DNA from: Alphaproteobacteria bacterium
Lineage (GTDB): Bacteria; Pseudomonadota; Alphaproteobacteria; TMED109
Reading direction: 5' to 3'
NCBI GenBank assembly: GCA_022825235.1
Contig: JAJDYI010000030.1
Coordinates: 1 to 64,000 of the forward strand
Length of the DNA stretch: 64,000 nucleotides
Shown here: positions 34,407 to 43,638 of the stretch, in pieces
Layout: each line of letters begins with the position of its first letter
Position numbering within the stretch: the stretch's first letter is position 1
Program-made: the position numbers and the translations under genes
The notes under the pieces: generated by a model
Told to the model about the DNA's origin: nothing
Databases searched by the model: none
The model's input: the letters and a program-made list of their open reading frames with translations, nothing else

Positions 34407-36401
34407 ATGAGCGAGAGCGCGATCAGCAATGTCACCGTCGACGCCGACACCCTCCGTGACCTCTACGTCACGATGCGCCGGATCAGGGCCTTCGAGGACA
34501 GGACCGCGGATCTCTTCGAGGAAGGCGTCGTCAAGGGCACGGCCCACAGCTACAAGGGCGAGGAGGCGATCGCCGCCGGCGTCTGCGCGGCGCTTCGCGA
34601 TGACGACATCATCGCGTCGTACCACCGGGGCCACGGCCACTGCATCGCCAAGGGTGCGCGCATCGACCGCATGATGGCGGAACTGATGGGGCGCCAGACC
34701 GGCTATTGCCAGGGTCTTGGCGGTTCCATGCACATCGCGGACATGGAGCTCAACATCATGGGCGCCAACGGCATCGTGGGCGCGGCCATGCCGCTCGCCA
34801 CCGGCGCCGGCCTCGCCGCCAAGCTGCAGGGAACGAATCGCGTCGCCGTGGCCTTCTTCGGCGACGGCGCCTCCAACCAGGGCGTGTTCCACGAATCGCT
34901 CAATCTGGCGGCGGTGTGGAAGCTTCCCGTGATTTTCGTCTGCGAGAACAACCAGTACGCGCTCTCGACGTCGTACCGCAACACCACCGCGGTTGCCCAG
35001 GTCGCGAACCGTGCGGCCTCCTACGAAATCCCCGGCATCACCGTCGACGGCAACGACGGCGTCGAGGTCTACCTGGTCCTGCGCGAGGCGGTGGAGCGCG
35101 CCCGCACCGGCGAAGGGCCGACGCTGATCGAGGCGATGACCTACCGCCACGGCCAGCATTCGCTCCGGGTCAACCTCCGGGACCCGAGGCCGGAGGAGGA
35201 GCTGGAGTCGTGGCTCGATCGCGACCCCATGGCGCGCATGGAAAAGCGGCTGGTGAGCGAGGCCGGGTTCTCGGACGCGCAGTTCAACGAAACCGCCCAG
35301 GCGGTGGAGGAAGAATTGGAGAGCGCGGTCACGTTCGGCCGCGAGAGCCCAGAGCCACCGGTGCAGGTCATGCTGGACGCGGTCTACGCCCCCCATGCGG
35401 CGCACGCCGAACCCGGGCCCGGCACCGAACGCACGCTGTCCTACCCGGAGGCGCTCAACGAGGCCCTCGAGCAGGAAATGCTGCGGGACGACCGCGTCTT
35501 CCTCATGGGCGAGGACGTGGGCGCCACCGGCGGCATCTTCGGGGTGTCGAAGGGGCTGATGGATCGGTACGGCCCCGAACGGGTGCGCGACACGCCGATC
35601 TCCGAGGCCACCTTCGTCGGCTGCGGCGTGGGTGCCGCCATCGCCGGGATGCGGCCGGTCGTGGAGATCCAGATCTTCGACTTCGTGGCCCTCACCATGG
35701 ACATGCTGGTGAACCAGGCCGCCAAGTTCCGCTTCATGCTGGGCGGTAGGCCTTCCGTTCCGCTCGTGGTGCGCGGACCGCAAGGCGGGGGCATCCGGCT
35801 GGCGGCGCAGCACAGCCAGAGCCTCGAGGCGTGGTTTACCCACGTGCCGGGACTGGTCGTGGCCGCACCGTCGACCCCCTATGACGCGAAGGGACTGCTG
35901 GTTGCCGCGATTCGCGACGACAACCCAGTGATCTTCCTTGAGCAGAAACTGCTCTACGTCGGTGGCACGGGCCCGGTGCCGGAGGAGCTCTACGCGATCC
36001 CCCTCGGCAAGGCCGACATCAAGCGCGAGGGCACCGACGTGACCGTGGTGGCGACGTCCGCCATGGTGCAGAGGGCGTTGAGCGCCGCCACGGTCCTGGA
36101 GCGCGACGGCATCAGCGTGGAGGTCATCGACCCGCGCACGCTCCAGCCGCTGGACGAGGAGACGATCCTGGCCTCCGTCCGCAAGACCAATCGACTGCTC
36201 ATCGTGCACGAGGCCTGCGTGCGGGGCGGCTTCGGCGCGGAAGTCGCGGCCATGGCGGTGGACAAGGCCTTCGACTACCTCGACGCTCCGGTCGTCCGTC
36301 TGGGCGCCCCCCACACGCCGATGCCGTACAATGACCGCCTCGAACTGGAGGTCATCCCGTCCCAGGAGCGAATCGCGGAGGCGGTGAAGGGATTGCTCTA
36401 G
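34407..36401 (+). CDS. Fused E1 alpha/beta 2-oxoacid (acetoin-type) dehydrogenase
   Basis: 664 aa in one chain, where most bacteria have two subunits. Residues 1-330 are E1 alpha: [10 protein letters not shown], then the thiamine diphosphate motif [12 protein letters not shown] at 152-182 and the ENNQYALST loop. Residues 345-664 are E1 beta: [58 protein letters not shown], and the C-terminal TPP-enzyme domain [13 protein letters not shown]. The enzyme decarboxylates a 2-oxo acid or cleaves acetoin and passes the acyl group to a lipoyl E2. No E2 or E3 gene is adjacent. AGGAGG lies 11 nt upstream of ATG 34407. The substrate is open: pyruvate, acetoin or branched-chain 2-oxo acids are possible. 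Confidence 0.9.
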   Translation: MSESAISNVTVDADTLRDLYVTMRRIRAFEDRTADLFEEGVVKGTAHSYKGEEAIAAGVCAALRDDDIIASYHRGHGHCIAKGARIDRMMAELMGRQTGYCQGLGGSMHIADMELNIMGANGIVGAAMPLATGAGLAAKLQGTNRVAVAFFGDGASNQGVFHESLNLAAVWKLPVIFVCENNQYALSTSYRNTTAVAQVANRAASYEIPGITVDGNDGVEVYLVLREAVERARTGEGPTLIEAMTYRHGQHSLRVNLRDPRPEEELESWLDRDPMARMEKRLVSEAGFSDAQFNETAQAVEEELESAVTFGRESPEPPVQVMLDAVYAPHAAHAEPGPGTERTLSYPEALNEALEQEMLRDDRVFLMGEDVGATGGIFGVSKGLMDRYGPERVRDTPISEATFVGCGVGAAIAGMRPVVEIQIFDFVALTMDMLVNQAAKFRFMLGGRPSVPLVVRGPQGGGIRLAAQHSQSLEAWFTHVPGLVVAAPSTPYDAKGLLVAAIRDDNPVIFLEQKLLYVGGTGPVPEELYAIPLGKADIKREGTDVTVVATSAMVQRALSAATVLERDGISVEVIDPRTLQPLDEETILASVRKTNRLLIVHEACVRGGFGAEVAAMAVDKAFDYLDAPVVRLGAPHTPMPYNDRLELEVIPSQERIAEAVKGLL

Positions 36402-37321
36402 CCGGCATTTCCCCCGGGTCCGGCGTCCGGCCCGGCGGCCTTGGCTGTTCCGCATCCCGGACGCAGTCCGCCAGGACGTCGGTGCCAGTTTTGCCGACAT
36501 GGACGAACGGGATCGATCACGGTCGCATCCGGCGCACCGCCGCTACGTCGTGTCGTCAGCGCGCGGCGGTCGTGTTTTGGGCCGTCTTCCTGTCTCGTGC
36601 AGTTCTGCCGGTTGCGGGATCATGGCAGCCACCCGGTTTCATGGACCGTAGGCCCTCGCGCGGGCCTCTCCGGCAACCAGAGTCATGAATGGGTGGGAGC
36701 TGCGGAGCCGTTGTCCCTCGTCTGTTTCTGCCAGCAACAATTCCCGGAGGTTTCGCCGGCCTTGGCCCCGGTCCGCAGGGGGTACGCGCGAACGAGAATG
36801 TCGGTCGTTACCGACCCACGGTCGATGGGACAGGCGACGGCCGCCCGTCCCGCAGGCGCATCGTCGTCGACGTCAGTGCCAGGCGCACATCTAACGGCGA
36901 TCGGTGCCAGGAGCAGCAACACAGATGGGATTCGGCCCCATACGACCATCCGTCCGGGTTCTCCGGTACCCAAGCCTTTCGCCGGCCGGAGCCGTTCGCA
37001 CCCATATGCAGGGTCGGCGCCTATGTGGCTTCCGCGACAAGACCCGTATCAAGGGCGCCCTGGCCCGCGATCTCTACATCGCCCGCAACCGTCCAGCCAA
37101 GGATTTCGGCCGCGCGTTTCCCATGTCGTTCCGTGCAGCAGTTCACGCAGGGTTCTCCAATGGTCGGGGCACGATCAGGGACGAGGGGTACGAGATTTTC
37201 ATCCGGCCCGGGCGTGCCGACATGCGGACTTACGAGCTCCGACACGTCCCGACCTGCGCGAATTTGATGCCGGTGCCTCGGACTTTCCAGCGGCCCGAGC
37301 CGGCCGGTCAGGCGAGCAACC
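36402..37321. other. 920-bp stretch without a supported gene
   Basis: Several long open frames cross it on the plus strand, but their translations change character with frame, are rich in Arg/Pro/Ser and lack ribosome-binding sites. No repeat or RNA-like structure was recognised. It may be decayed coding DNA next to the TA pair. Confidence 0.35.
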
Positions 37322-37648
37322 CTACGCCTGCAGAAGGCGCCGCTGCAGCAACGACTGCATGTCGCCTCGCCCATCCGCAATGACGAAGACGTAGACCGTG
37401 TCCTCGATCACCCGATAGACGATGCGGTAGGGCTCAAAGAATACTTCCCGGTACTGACGAATCCCGATGTCGAGCAACTCCCCTGGATAGCTCCCGCGCT
37501 CCGGATGCTCGGACAGGCCCTGAAACGCCTCTTCGATCCGTTCCAGCACATGGTCCGCTCGGGCCGGCGAAGCGTGGCGGTCGAGGTAGTCGTAGATCTC
37601 TTCCAGGTCGCGGGCGGCGTCATCGGTGAGCACAACCCCAAAGACCAT
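37322..37648 (-). CDS. ParE/RelE-type toxin
   Basis: 108 aa. A RelE/ParE-fold protein: VVLTDDAARDLEEIYDYLDRHASPARADHVLERI is the opening strand and two helices, then LSEHPERGSYPGEL, and RQYREVFFEPYRIVYRVIEDTVYVFVIADGRGDMQSLLQRRLL, the sheet with the family's 'R......yrivY.v....v.vl.v.hgrr' pattern. ParE members poison gyrase, RelE members cut mRNA on the ribosome; the 'diyDYL' helix and the spacing suit the ParE branch. The start overlaps the antitoxin stop by one base. Intact pair. Confidence 0.87.
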   Translation of the reverse strand: MVFGVVLTDDAARDLEEIYDYLDRHASPARADHVLERIEEAFQGLSEHPERGSYPGELLDIGIRQYREVFFEPYRIVYRVIEDTVYVFVIADGRGDMQSLLQRRLLQA

Positions 37649-37911
37649 CAGCGCTCCCGCAACCGCGTGACCACGTCCGCCGCGGTCTGCACCCGCCCGG
37701 CCTCGATCTGCCGGTTACCCAAGGCGAGCATCTTGAGCAGCGCCATCGTTTCCTGGGTTTTCTCGAAGCTGTGGATGTCCTGCAGGACCACCTTGGCTTC
37801 GCCGTTCTGGGTGATGATCAAGGGCTCCCCCCGGTCGCCGAGCGTGCGAACGATCTCCGAGGCGTGGGCCTTGAGGTAGCTGATGGGCTTGATCTGACTG
37901 GAGTGCTTCAT
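37648..37911 (-). CDS. Phd/YefM-type antitoxin
   Basis: 87 aa, upstream of the toxin on the same strand. IKPISYLKAHASEIVRTLGDRGEPLIITQNGEAKVVLQDIHSFEKTQETMALLKML is the Phd/YefM DNA-binding domain, and the C-terminal helix (ALGNRQIEAGRVQTAADVVTRLRER) is the toxin-binding part. It should bind the ParE/RelE-type toxin and repress the promoter just upstream. It is a different subfamily from the orphan antitoxin at 23703. Confidence 0.88.
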   Translation of the reverse strand: MKHSSQIKPISYLKAHASEIVRTLGDRGEPLIITQNGEAKVVLQDIHSFEKTQETMALLKMLALGNRQIEAGRVQTAADVVTRLRER

Positions 37912-37995
37912 GGGTGTCCCTTCGATCCTGACCTAATTTAGTCCATAAACAGGTCAGCAGCAAGGGAGGATCTTAGTATCGACCTGGGAAAGTCA

Positions 37996-38190
37996 TTACA
38001 TTTCAAAACCTTTCTCGCAAATTCCCTGAGACCACTCCCAAGAACTGCGGAAGCAATCGCGATCGGATTTCATGCACTCTTGGCACATCCTGGCGCAACC
38101 GCTGCACATCTTCTTCACCACGCAAGCCGCGAAAATCTGCCATGTGCTCGTCGGGTTGACGGGGAAGAACTGCGCTACCGCGTTCCGCAC
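37996..38190 (-). CDS. Possible small cysteine-rich protein
   Basis: 64 aa. It contains seven cysteines, with CSGCARMCQEC matching the C-x2-C-x3-C-x2-C spacing of DUF326/Csp-type four-helix copper-binding proteins (which have similar 'C.eCa..C..C' helices). Only one such helix pair is present, so it would be a fragment or a minimal relative. No ribosome-binding site is obvious and the frame could be chance. It lies upstream of, and in the same direction as, the Phd/ParE pair. Confidence 0.3.
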   Translation of the reverse strand: MRNAVAQFFPVNPTSTWQIFAACVVKKMCSGCARMCQECMKSDRDCFRSSWEWSQGICEKGFEM

Positions 38191-38377
38191 GATCGACAGA
38201 TTCAGGCAGTGGCGGGGTGGTCATCCGAACGATTATCGGACCCCTTACCAAGTCGAGGCGGCCACGGTCCAAGCGACTGATCGGCAGATCTCGAACTTGA
38301 TCCTTACGGAACCGAGTGCGGGCCGATGCGACCCGAGTGCCCTGGTGCCGATTCCGGTGACTTCCCCCGAATTTCAA

Positions 38378-38446
38378 GGTCCGAATGTTGGGCGGGCAGG
38401 TGCCTGAAGCCGGCCCGTGCCTGGACGGCCTTTCTGGTACCGTTCC
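38378..38446. repeat. Left copy of short repeat flanking the DUF3500 gene
   Basis: The last 31 bp (38416-38446, beginning CGTGCCTGGACGGCC) match 39762-39792 with two differences. Similarity extends weakly leftward to GGTCCGAA at 38378 (and 39725 in the other copy). Confidence 0.55.
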
Positions 38447-38485
38447 CTTGGAAGTGCGAACCCCGCATCCACGGACTTGCTGGGT

Positions 38486-39589
38486 TCAGTCAGCCCCGAT
38501 CCACGCGGAGCCGTAGTCGTTGCCAATCTCGCGGTAGATGCCGTGTGCGTGATCCACGGTCTCTTCGCCGTTCTGAACCGCGTATTCGATCACCATGGAC
38601 GGGCTGGTTACGCGGAAGGACGCGGCGCCCAGGACACCCTGCCGACCCCACCATCCAAAGTACGTGTCCTCGATCTCGGCCACCACGGCCTCCATTTTTT
38701 CGGCATGGTCGTCTTCGTTCACGAAACCAAGACGGGCCGCGATCACCTCCAGGAGCAGCGTCCTCTGCGGAGCTGTGAGTTCGCTTCCCTTGACGCCCTC
38801 CGGCGCCACGGTTGCACCGTACTTCCCCGGCCCCAGCACGAGATCGATGGGTTCCTCCGCCCGGATGGCCTGTCGTGTCTGTTCGTCGGTCAGGCTGTCC
38901 ATGAACGCCTGCGCGGCCGCAGTTTCCCTTTGCACGATGAAGGTGTCCTCACCGTCCAGGCGCACGTGCAGCGGTTGACCGCCGGTCAACATCGGTGAGA
39001 AGGAAACGTTCGGTCCGAATACCGTGGCGTTGATTGCGAGATGGTGCCCGCCGAACTGGAACATCCAGGGCTCCGTAGTGGAAGGTTCGCCGAGAAACGC
39101 AGCGTAGTAGTGCTCGCTGCCGTATTTCATGACGCCGAACAGGCCTCCCGGGACCAGCAAGTCTTCTGCGGCCAGTTGGTATGTGACGTTTCTCGCCCCG
39201 TCTTCGCTCAGGAATTCCCGAAGGAGCTTGTCGAGATGCACCCGCTGTCCGGCGGAGAGAGCACCGAGTTTCACGCCACCACGCGGAACCATGCCCTCGG
39301 GAAAGTTGGACCAGTTCGAGCGCTGCTTGTTGTCGGTGAACCGATAGGTCGCCGCTTCCCTCTGATCGTCGTCCAGCGAGTCCAGGAAGAGTTGTGCAGT
39401 CGTCACGATGGCCTCGGTCTTCGGGTCTGCAGCCGGCACGTCGTAGGTGTGCTTGAAACTGATCGCTACCGGTGAAGGATCAACTCCGAAAAAGATCCGA
39501 GCGCCAATGTCGGGGCGGAGCAACAGGTAGACGAACATGGCGGCAACGACGATCACCGCGCCCAGGAGGTAGATCAACAGACGTCGCAT
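38486..39589 (-). CDS. DUF3500 family protein, membrane-anchored
   Basis: 367 aa. One N-terminal hydrophobic helix (LLIYLLGAVIVVAAMFVYLLL) should anchor it with the rest outside the cytoplasm. The body follows DUF3500: AAQLFLDSLDDDQREAATYRFTDNKQRSNWSNFPEGMVPRGGVKLG near the start, YYAAFLGEPSTTEPWMFQFGGHHLAIN in the middle, then a second half with QAFMDSLTDEQ. The two 'fldsL...Q' segments suggest an internal duplication. Function is unknown; many members are secreted or periplasmic. The gene is bracketed by two copies of a short repeat. Confidence 0.85.
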   Translation of the reverse strand: MRRLLIYLLGAVIVVAAMFVYLLLRPDIGARIFFGVDPSPVAISFKHTYDVPAADPKTEAIVTTAQLFLDSLDDDQREAATYRFTDNKQRSNWSNFPEGMVPRGGVKLGALSAGQRVHLDKLLREFLSEDGARNVTYQLAAEDLLVPGGLFGVMKYGSEHYYAAFLGEPSTTEPWMFQFGGHHLAINATVFGPNVSFSPMLTGGQPLHVRLDGEDTFIVQRETAAAQAFMDSLTDEQTRQAIRAEEPIDLVLGPGKYGATVAPEGVKGSELTAPQRTLLLEVIAARLGFVNEDDHAEKMEAVVAEIEDTYFGWWGRQGVLGAASFRVTSPSMVIEYAVQNGEETVDHAHGIYREIGNDYGSAWIGAD

Positions 39590-39968
39590 GGGTCCCGCCT
39601 TGTACTGCCTTTCAGTACTTTTGTCTCCGGACTCCAGGGCCGATCAGCGCCGGGTGCAGTCGGCGCGAGACGCCGGCGCAACCGCCTGGGCCGCCCAATG
39701 CGCATGACTGCACCGGGAGTTCGTGGTCCGAACGATGGGCCGGAACCGCCGGGAGACCGTCCGTGCCTGGAGGGCCTTTCTGGTGCCGTTCCACCGCGAG
39801 CACAGCGCCCACAACGTGGTGATGCTCGCACGTGTGTCATTCCTGCGGCATTTGGGGCTACTGTGAGACCGTGGCGCCTGGCGACCTGGCCCGGAAGGCA
39901 AGGGCTTCAGGGGAATTCCGGGACCCGTCGTCCGATGGGTTCAGGACTCTTGTGACAACTCGGGGGGC
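39590..39968. other. Intergenic region containing the right copy of the short repeat
   Basis: 379 bp between DUF3500 (minus) and SRPBCC (plus). Apart from the repeat at 39725-39792 and a short coding-like frame through it (VRAWRAFLVPFHREH), nothing is supported. Confidence 0.4.
39725..39792. repeat. Right copy of short repeat flanking the DUF3500 gene
   Basis: Partner of 38378-38446, same orientation. Both copies can be read as RAW(T/R)AFLVPF, so they may be pieces of a duplicated coding sequence rather than a regulatory element. Confidence 0.55.
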
Positions 39969-40439
39969 ATGATCATGTGGACATTCGACGTTCGCACGGA
40001 ACCTGTTGAGATCAACGCGCCGATCGACGTGGTCTGGGCAGTCCTCACCGACGTGAGCCGGTACGGTGAGTGGAACCCGTTCACGACGGAAGTTCGAACG
40101 GACTTCAAGATGGGATCGCCCGTGGACATGCAGGTCACGATGGGGCGACGAATGCTCAAGATCACCGAATACCTGTGCGCATTCGAGGAACCCCGGCTGA
40201 TCGCCTGGCAGAAGTCGTTCGGCCCCCGTTGGTGGCTGCATGCGCTGCGGGAGCAGCACCTCGAGCCCCACAGCGAGACCAGCTGCAGCTACTACAACTC
40301 GGATCGCCTGACCGGCGTACTGGCGCCGGTGGTGGCCGCAACTTCCGGTAGTTACATGCGCCGCGGCTTCGAAGGCGTGGCCACCGGCCTGAAGGCGCAG
40401 GCGGAGGCTATCTACGCGAGCGCCCGAACCGACGGATGA
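39969..40439 (+). CDS. SRPBCC (START-like) domain protein
   Basis: 156 aa; ATG 39969 or the in-frame ATG 39975. A polyketide cyclase/START-like fold: VEINAPIDVVWAVLTDVSRYGEWNPF is the hallmark first strand and helix, KITEYLCAFEEPRLIAWQKSFGP the mid-sheet, and YMRRGFEGVATGLKAQAEA the long C-terminal helix closing the ligand cavity. Such proteins bind hydrophobic small molecules; members act as cyclases, carriers or stress proteins. Nothing in the context fixes the role. Confidence 0.85.
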   Translation: MIMWTFDVRTEPVEINAPIDVVWAVLTDVSRYGEWNPFTTEVRTDFKMGSPVDMQVTMGRRMLKITEYLCAFEEPRLIAWQKSFGPRWWLHALREQHLEPHSETSCSYYNSDRLTGVLAPVVAATSGSYMRRGFEGVATGLKAQAEAIYASARTDG

Positions 40440-40506
40440 CGGTAACCCTCCCGCAGGTCTGGTGACTGTCCGGCCAGCGTTCAGCGTCCGGGCGGCGGCA
40501 TCGCGC

Positions 40507-40869
40507 CTACGTGTCGGCGGGCACCCAGGGAGCGAGCGGCGTGCCCCCGCAATAGTGGTTCTCCGCCGGATGCTCGCGGAATAGCACGTAAATGTCGGAG
40601 GCGTTGACACCCATCGTTTCGTTGAGGATCTCGGCGATGGCGTCGACCAGCGCTTTCTTGCGCTCCGGCTCGCGGCCCGGCCGCAGATCGACCTCGACCA
40701 GTGGCACACCGTCGCCGATCTCGCCAATCACTTCACGTACCGCGACGTAGTCGTATTTGGTTTCCTTGGGTGCCAGGGTCCTGAGCACTGCCGCCTTGAC
40801 CGCCGTGCGGATGGTCTTCTGGGTGTCAGCGGCCGTGCCGGCCGGAACCTCGACGCGAATCACCGGCAT
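40507..40869 (-). CDS. Tautomerase (4-oxalocrotonate tautomerase superfamily)
   Basis: 120 aa. After Met removal the chain begins with Pro (PVIRVEVPAG), the catalytic N-terminal proline base of the family. A beta-alpha-beta unit is followed by a second one (VPLVEVDLRPGREPERKKALVDAIAEILNETMGVNASDIYVLFREHPAENHYCGG), so this is a long-form member with two fused units, close to cis-CaaD or MIF-like lengths. It would catalyse keto-enol tautomerisation or hydration of a small carboxylate. Single gene. Confidence 0.86.
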   Translation of the reverse strand: MPVIRVEVPAGTAADTQKTIRTAVKAAVLRTLAPKETKYDYVAVREVIGEIGDGVPLVEVDLRPGREPERKKALVDAIAEILNETMGVNASDIYVLFREHPAENHYCGGTPLAPWVPADT

Positions 40870-41147
40870 CGGCGAGATCTCCTGCTGTCGTCAAGAAAGG
40901 GGACCCAAAACCTGATCCCAAGAAACGCCCTGTTGCCCCGGTTCGGACGATAACGCAACCCGGGTGGAGGGTTTGGTGGAACTGCGGTGCTGACACGGGA
41001 CGCTCCGGACGGAACCGGACAACGTCCGCGCCCCAGCGGCACGCCGCGCGCAGCGAAGCTCAGGCGCGACCGCCCCGTCTGCAGGCGCCGTGGATTTCGA
41101 CGGAATGGTCGTCGGTCAAGGCGGCAGTCTGAGAGAGAAGGGGCCCG

Positions 41148-42020
41148 TCAGTCAGCGCCGCCCGATTCCACAAACGTGTAGACGCGGGTGATGTCGGCAT
41201 TCGGCTCGTGCGTGTCGAGGTCCTCCCAGACATCGGAAACCGCTGGGCTAATGGGACACGCTGCCCCGATCACGGCCGCCGCATCGTGATAGAGCCGGAG
41301 ATCCTTGACGAACTGGGCGCTCGAGAAACCGGCGTCATAGGTTCCCGTGACGACGCGGTTCGGGAACTTGTCGGAGGTGGCGGTGTTGCGTCCGCTCGAC
41401 GCGTTCACGACGTCGAGGATCATGCTCATGTCCAAGCCGTGTTTGATCCCGAATGCGACGGCCTCGGCAGTCGCCGCCATCGCGCTTCCGGACAGGAAGT
41501 TGTTCAGGACCTTCATAACCTGGCCCTGGCCAGGCTTGCTGCCCACGCGAAACACGTTGCCGGCCATGGCCTCCAAGGTCGGCCGCAGCCGATCAAACGT
41601 GTGTTCAGAACCCGAGTACATGATGGCCAGGGTGGCGTTCACCGCGCCGCTTACACCACCTGAGACGGGTGCATCCACGTACTCGATGCCGGCGTCGGCG
41701 AGCAAGCTGTGCACGCGTTCCGCCGCCTCGGTACCGATGGTCGAGTGATCCACGACGAGCCGGGCCCGGCGGTCGGTCGAATTGCGTATGTCACGGGCAA
41801 TTGCTTCCGAGGCGCGTCCGTCCGGCACGCACAGGTGGATCACGTCGACCATGCTGGCGAGCGCTGCAGTGGAGTCGGCAAGTCGCGCGCCTTGGGGCGC
41901 CCGCGCTTCCGTGCCGGCCGCGTCGTACACGATGATGTCCTGCCCCGATTTCACGAGGTTCTCCGTCATCGGCCTGCCCATGTTGCCGAGGCCGACAAAC
42001 CCGATCGCCTTCTGTGGCAT
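41148..42020 (-). CDS. 3-Hydroxyisobutyrate dehydrogenase-family oxidoreductase
   Basis: 290 aa. A beta-hydroxyacid dehydrogenase: dinucleotide loop GFVGLGNMGRPM at 7-18, substrate motif VDAPVSGGVSGA, and the catalytic Lys in GQVMKVLNNFLSG (the family's 'KL.nN' motif). The acceptor loop Ser and C-terminal all-alpha domain are as expected. It oxidises or reduces 3-hydroxyacids with NAD(P); candidates include 3-hydroxyisobutyrate, tartronate semialdehyde and succinic semialdehyde. No linked catabolic genes. Confidence 0.9.
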   Translation of the reverse strand: MPQKAIGFVGLGNMGRPMTENLVKSGQDIIVYDAAGTEARAPQGARLADSTAALASMVDVIHLCVPDGRASEAIARDIRNSTDRRARLVVDHSTIGTEAAERVHSLLADAGIEYVDAPVSGGVSGAVNATLAIMYSGSEHTFDRLRPTLEAMAGNVFRVGSKPGQGQVMKVLNNFLSGSAMAATAEAVAFGIKHGLDMSMILDVVNASSGRNTATSDKFPNRVVTGTYDAGFSSAQFVKDLRLYHDAAAVIGAACPISPAVSDVWEDLDTHEPNADITRVYTFVESGGAD

Positions 42021-42206
42021 GGCTGTTGATCGCCTCCGCCTGCGTTGTGTCCCGTGATAGTAGTGATCGGAAAGGAAGGCTTGGGCAACAGTCGCCGCAA
42101 CTGATCAGGAGCCTGTGTCTTCATGCCGGGTTGGTTCCGGAGATATCCCTCAGGCGGTTCGGTTGATGGCTGAGCGCGTTGTGCGCGGTGTCAAAATCGC
42201 ATATAT

Positions 42207-42232
42207 TTCTTGCGAAAAGACATATGCAAGAA
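42207..42232. promoter_or_regulatory. Inverted repeat operator candidate of the XRE-ImmA/IrrE gene
   Basis: TTCTTGC (42207-42213) and GCAAGAA (42226-42232) are perfect arms with a 12-nt centre; an outer GCAT/ATGC pairing adds symmetry. It lies 19 bp before the start codon in the only AT-rich stretch of the leader, so autoregulation by the encoded XRE domain is plausible. Confidence 0.5.
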
Positions 42233-42250
42233 TAGCGCGAGGGGAAGCCG

Positions 42251-43357
42251 ATGACGACACAACTGATCGGCAAGCGGATTAAGGCACTTCGAGAAGAACT
42301 CGGCCTCTCCCAGGAAAGGCTGGCGGAGATGTTCGGTTTCAACGATCGGCAGACGGTTTCGGCCATAGAGACCGGTGCTAGGCGGGTCACCGCGGCGGAA
42401 CTGGTGCTCGCGGTTGAGAAGCTTGGAATGCCGCTCGAGTACTTCACCGATCCATTCCTGCTCGCCGGCGAAGGACGTTTCTCCTGGCGTCAGTCCGGCG
42501 TCGAGGTGCAGGAGCTTGAGGCCTACGAACGTCGGGCCGGGCGCTGGATCGCTGCGTTCCGCACGCTGGCGCCCCAAGTCGGGCGCGAGACGCCGTTCAT
42601 GCGCCGATCGCTCGGGCTTGTGCGGCGTTCGAGTTTCGAGCAGGCCATGCGTGCCGGGGAGCGGTTCGCTGAGGCGTTCGACCTCGGAGATGTGCCGGCG
42701 CTTCGCCTCGCGGATGTCATGGACCGCGAACTGGGGATCCTGGTTCTCATGGTCGACGCGCATCGAGGGATTTCCGGGGCGGCTTGTCGGTTGCCGGATC
42801 TGGACTCGGTGCTGATCGCCCGGCGCGAGGTCACGGGACGGCGTCATTTCGACTTGGCGCACGAGCTGTTCCATCTGCTGACCTGGGACGCGATGCCCCC
42901 GGAGCATCTGGAGGAAGCGAGGGAGACGGGGGGCAGCCGTGTCGAGCAGCTCGCCAACAATTTTGCCGCCGCAGTGCTGATGCCGTCAGGGAAGCTCGCC
43001 CGGTTCGGCGGCTGGTCGGAACTCGGACAAGCCGCGCTTATCACGCAACTCAATGCCGTGGCAGACGAGATGCACGTGACGGCAGCCGCCCTTAAATGGC
43101 GACTGGTTGCACTCGGCGGCCTGTCCTCGAGCGCAGCGCGTGCGGTGCCGGATGCAGCATTGCGCCACAACGGTCGCGACGAACCCGAGAACACACCGCC
43201 GGCGTTGTTCTCCCGACCGTTCATGGAGGTCATTGGGCTCGGGATCGGAGCCGGCCTCGTGTCGGCGCGCCGGGCGGCGGAACTGCTCGATCTCAGCATC
43301 GACGATCTTTGGGATCTGTTCGCGGTACACGACGTCGTGCAACCGGGCGAGCCGTGA
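42251..43357 (+). CDS. XRE-family regulator with ImmA/IrrE metallopeptidase domain
   Basis: 368 aa. The XRE HTH at residues 5-65 (LIGKRIKALREELGLSQERLAEMFGFNDRQTVSAIETGARRVTAAELVLAVEKL) is followed by an ImmA/IrrE (DUF955) zinc peptidase domain. RRHFDLAHELFHLLTWD holds HExxH with the general-base Glu, and EQLANNFAAAVLMPSGKL supplies the downstream Glu/Asn helix. This layout is used by phage and ICE regulators and by HigA/IrrE-like stress switches that cleave a repressor or antitoxin. The C-terminal 80 residues (after SSSAARAVPD) form an additional helical domain. It sits directly upstream of the zeta-type TA locus. Confidence 0.88.
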   Translation: MTTQLIGKRIKALREELGLSQERLAEMFGFNDRQTVSAIETGARRVTAAELVLAVEKLGMPLEYFTDPFLLAGEGRFSWRQSGVEVQELEAYERRAGRWIAAFRTLAPQVGRETPFMRRSLGLVRRSSFEQAMRAGERFAEAFDLGDVPALRLADVMDRELGILVLMVDAHRGISGAACRLPDLDSVLIARREVTGRRHFDLAHELFHLLTWDAMPPEHLEEARETGGSRVEQLANNFAAAVLMPSGKLARFGGWSELGQAALITQLNAVADEMHVTAAALKWRLVALGGLSSSAARAVPDAALRHNGRDEPENTPPALFSRPFMEVIGLGIGAGLVSARRAAELLDLSIDDLWDLFAVHDVVQPGEP

Positions 43358-43401
43358 GCTGCAATGGTTCGTCATCGCGGCAACCCCGCGATGGCATATT
43401 G

Positions 43402-43638
43402 ATGGGATTCATGATCCGTCGTAAGGTCAGTGACATGCACGAAGACAAGAAAACAGCGCTCTCTCCCCCGGACATGCCGGGTCGGCGGGAAGACTGGCGC
43501 GATCAGATCAAGGCCGACCTCGCGGCTCAGGTCCAGGCCGGCGGGACCCTCTACGGCATCCGGCCCGACGGGACTTGGATTGCGCGGACCAAGGACGGGG
43601 ACAGGGTCATCAAGCGACGAGACCGAAAGTCCGCCTGA
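43402..43638 (+). CDS. Small protein preceding the zeta-type toxin, probable antitoxin
   Basis: 78 aa from ATG 43402 (67 aa from ATG 43435). Polar, with a helix RREDWRDQIKADLAAQVQAGG and a strand pair TLYGIRPDGTWIARTKDGDRVIKR. It precedes the P-loop kinase by 24 nt on the same strand, the position held by small antitoxins of zeta-like toxins in chromosomal loci. I recognise the arrangement rather than the sequence family. Confidence 0.55.
   Translation: MGFMIRRKVSDMHEDKKTALSPPDMPGRREDWRDQIKADLAAQVQAGGTLYGIRPDGTWIARTKDGDRVIKRRDRKSA

Noticed and set aside
34398-36500. 700-codon open frame on the minus strand
   Set aside because: Exact antisense of the fused E1 gene. Its translation is His/Arg/Gly-rich with no family resemblance, a shadow created by high GC.
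36441-37394. 318-codon open frame on the plus strand in an otherwise empty stretch
   Set aside because: No ribosome-binding site, no recognisable domain, Ser/Arg/Pro-rich composition that looks like non-coding GC-rich DNA.
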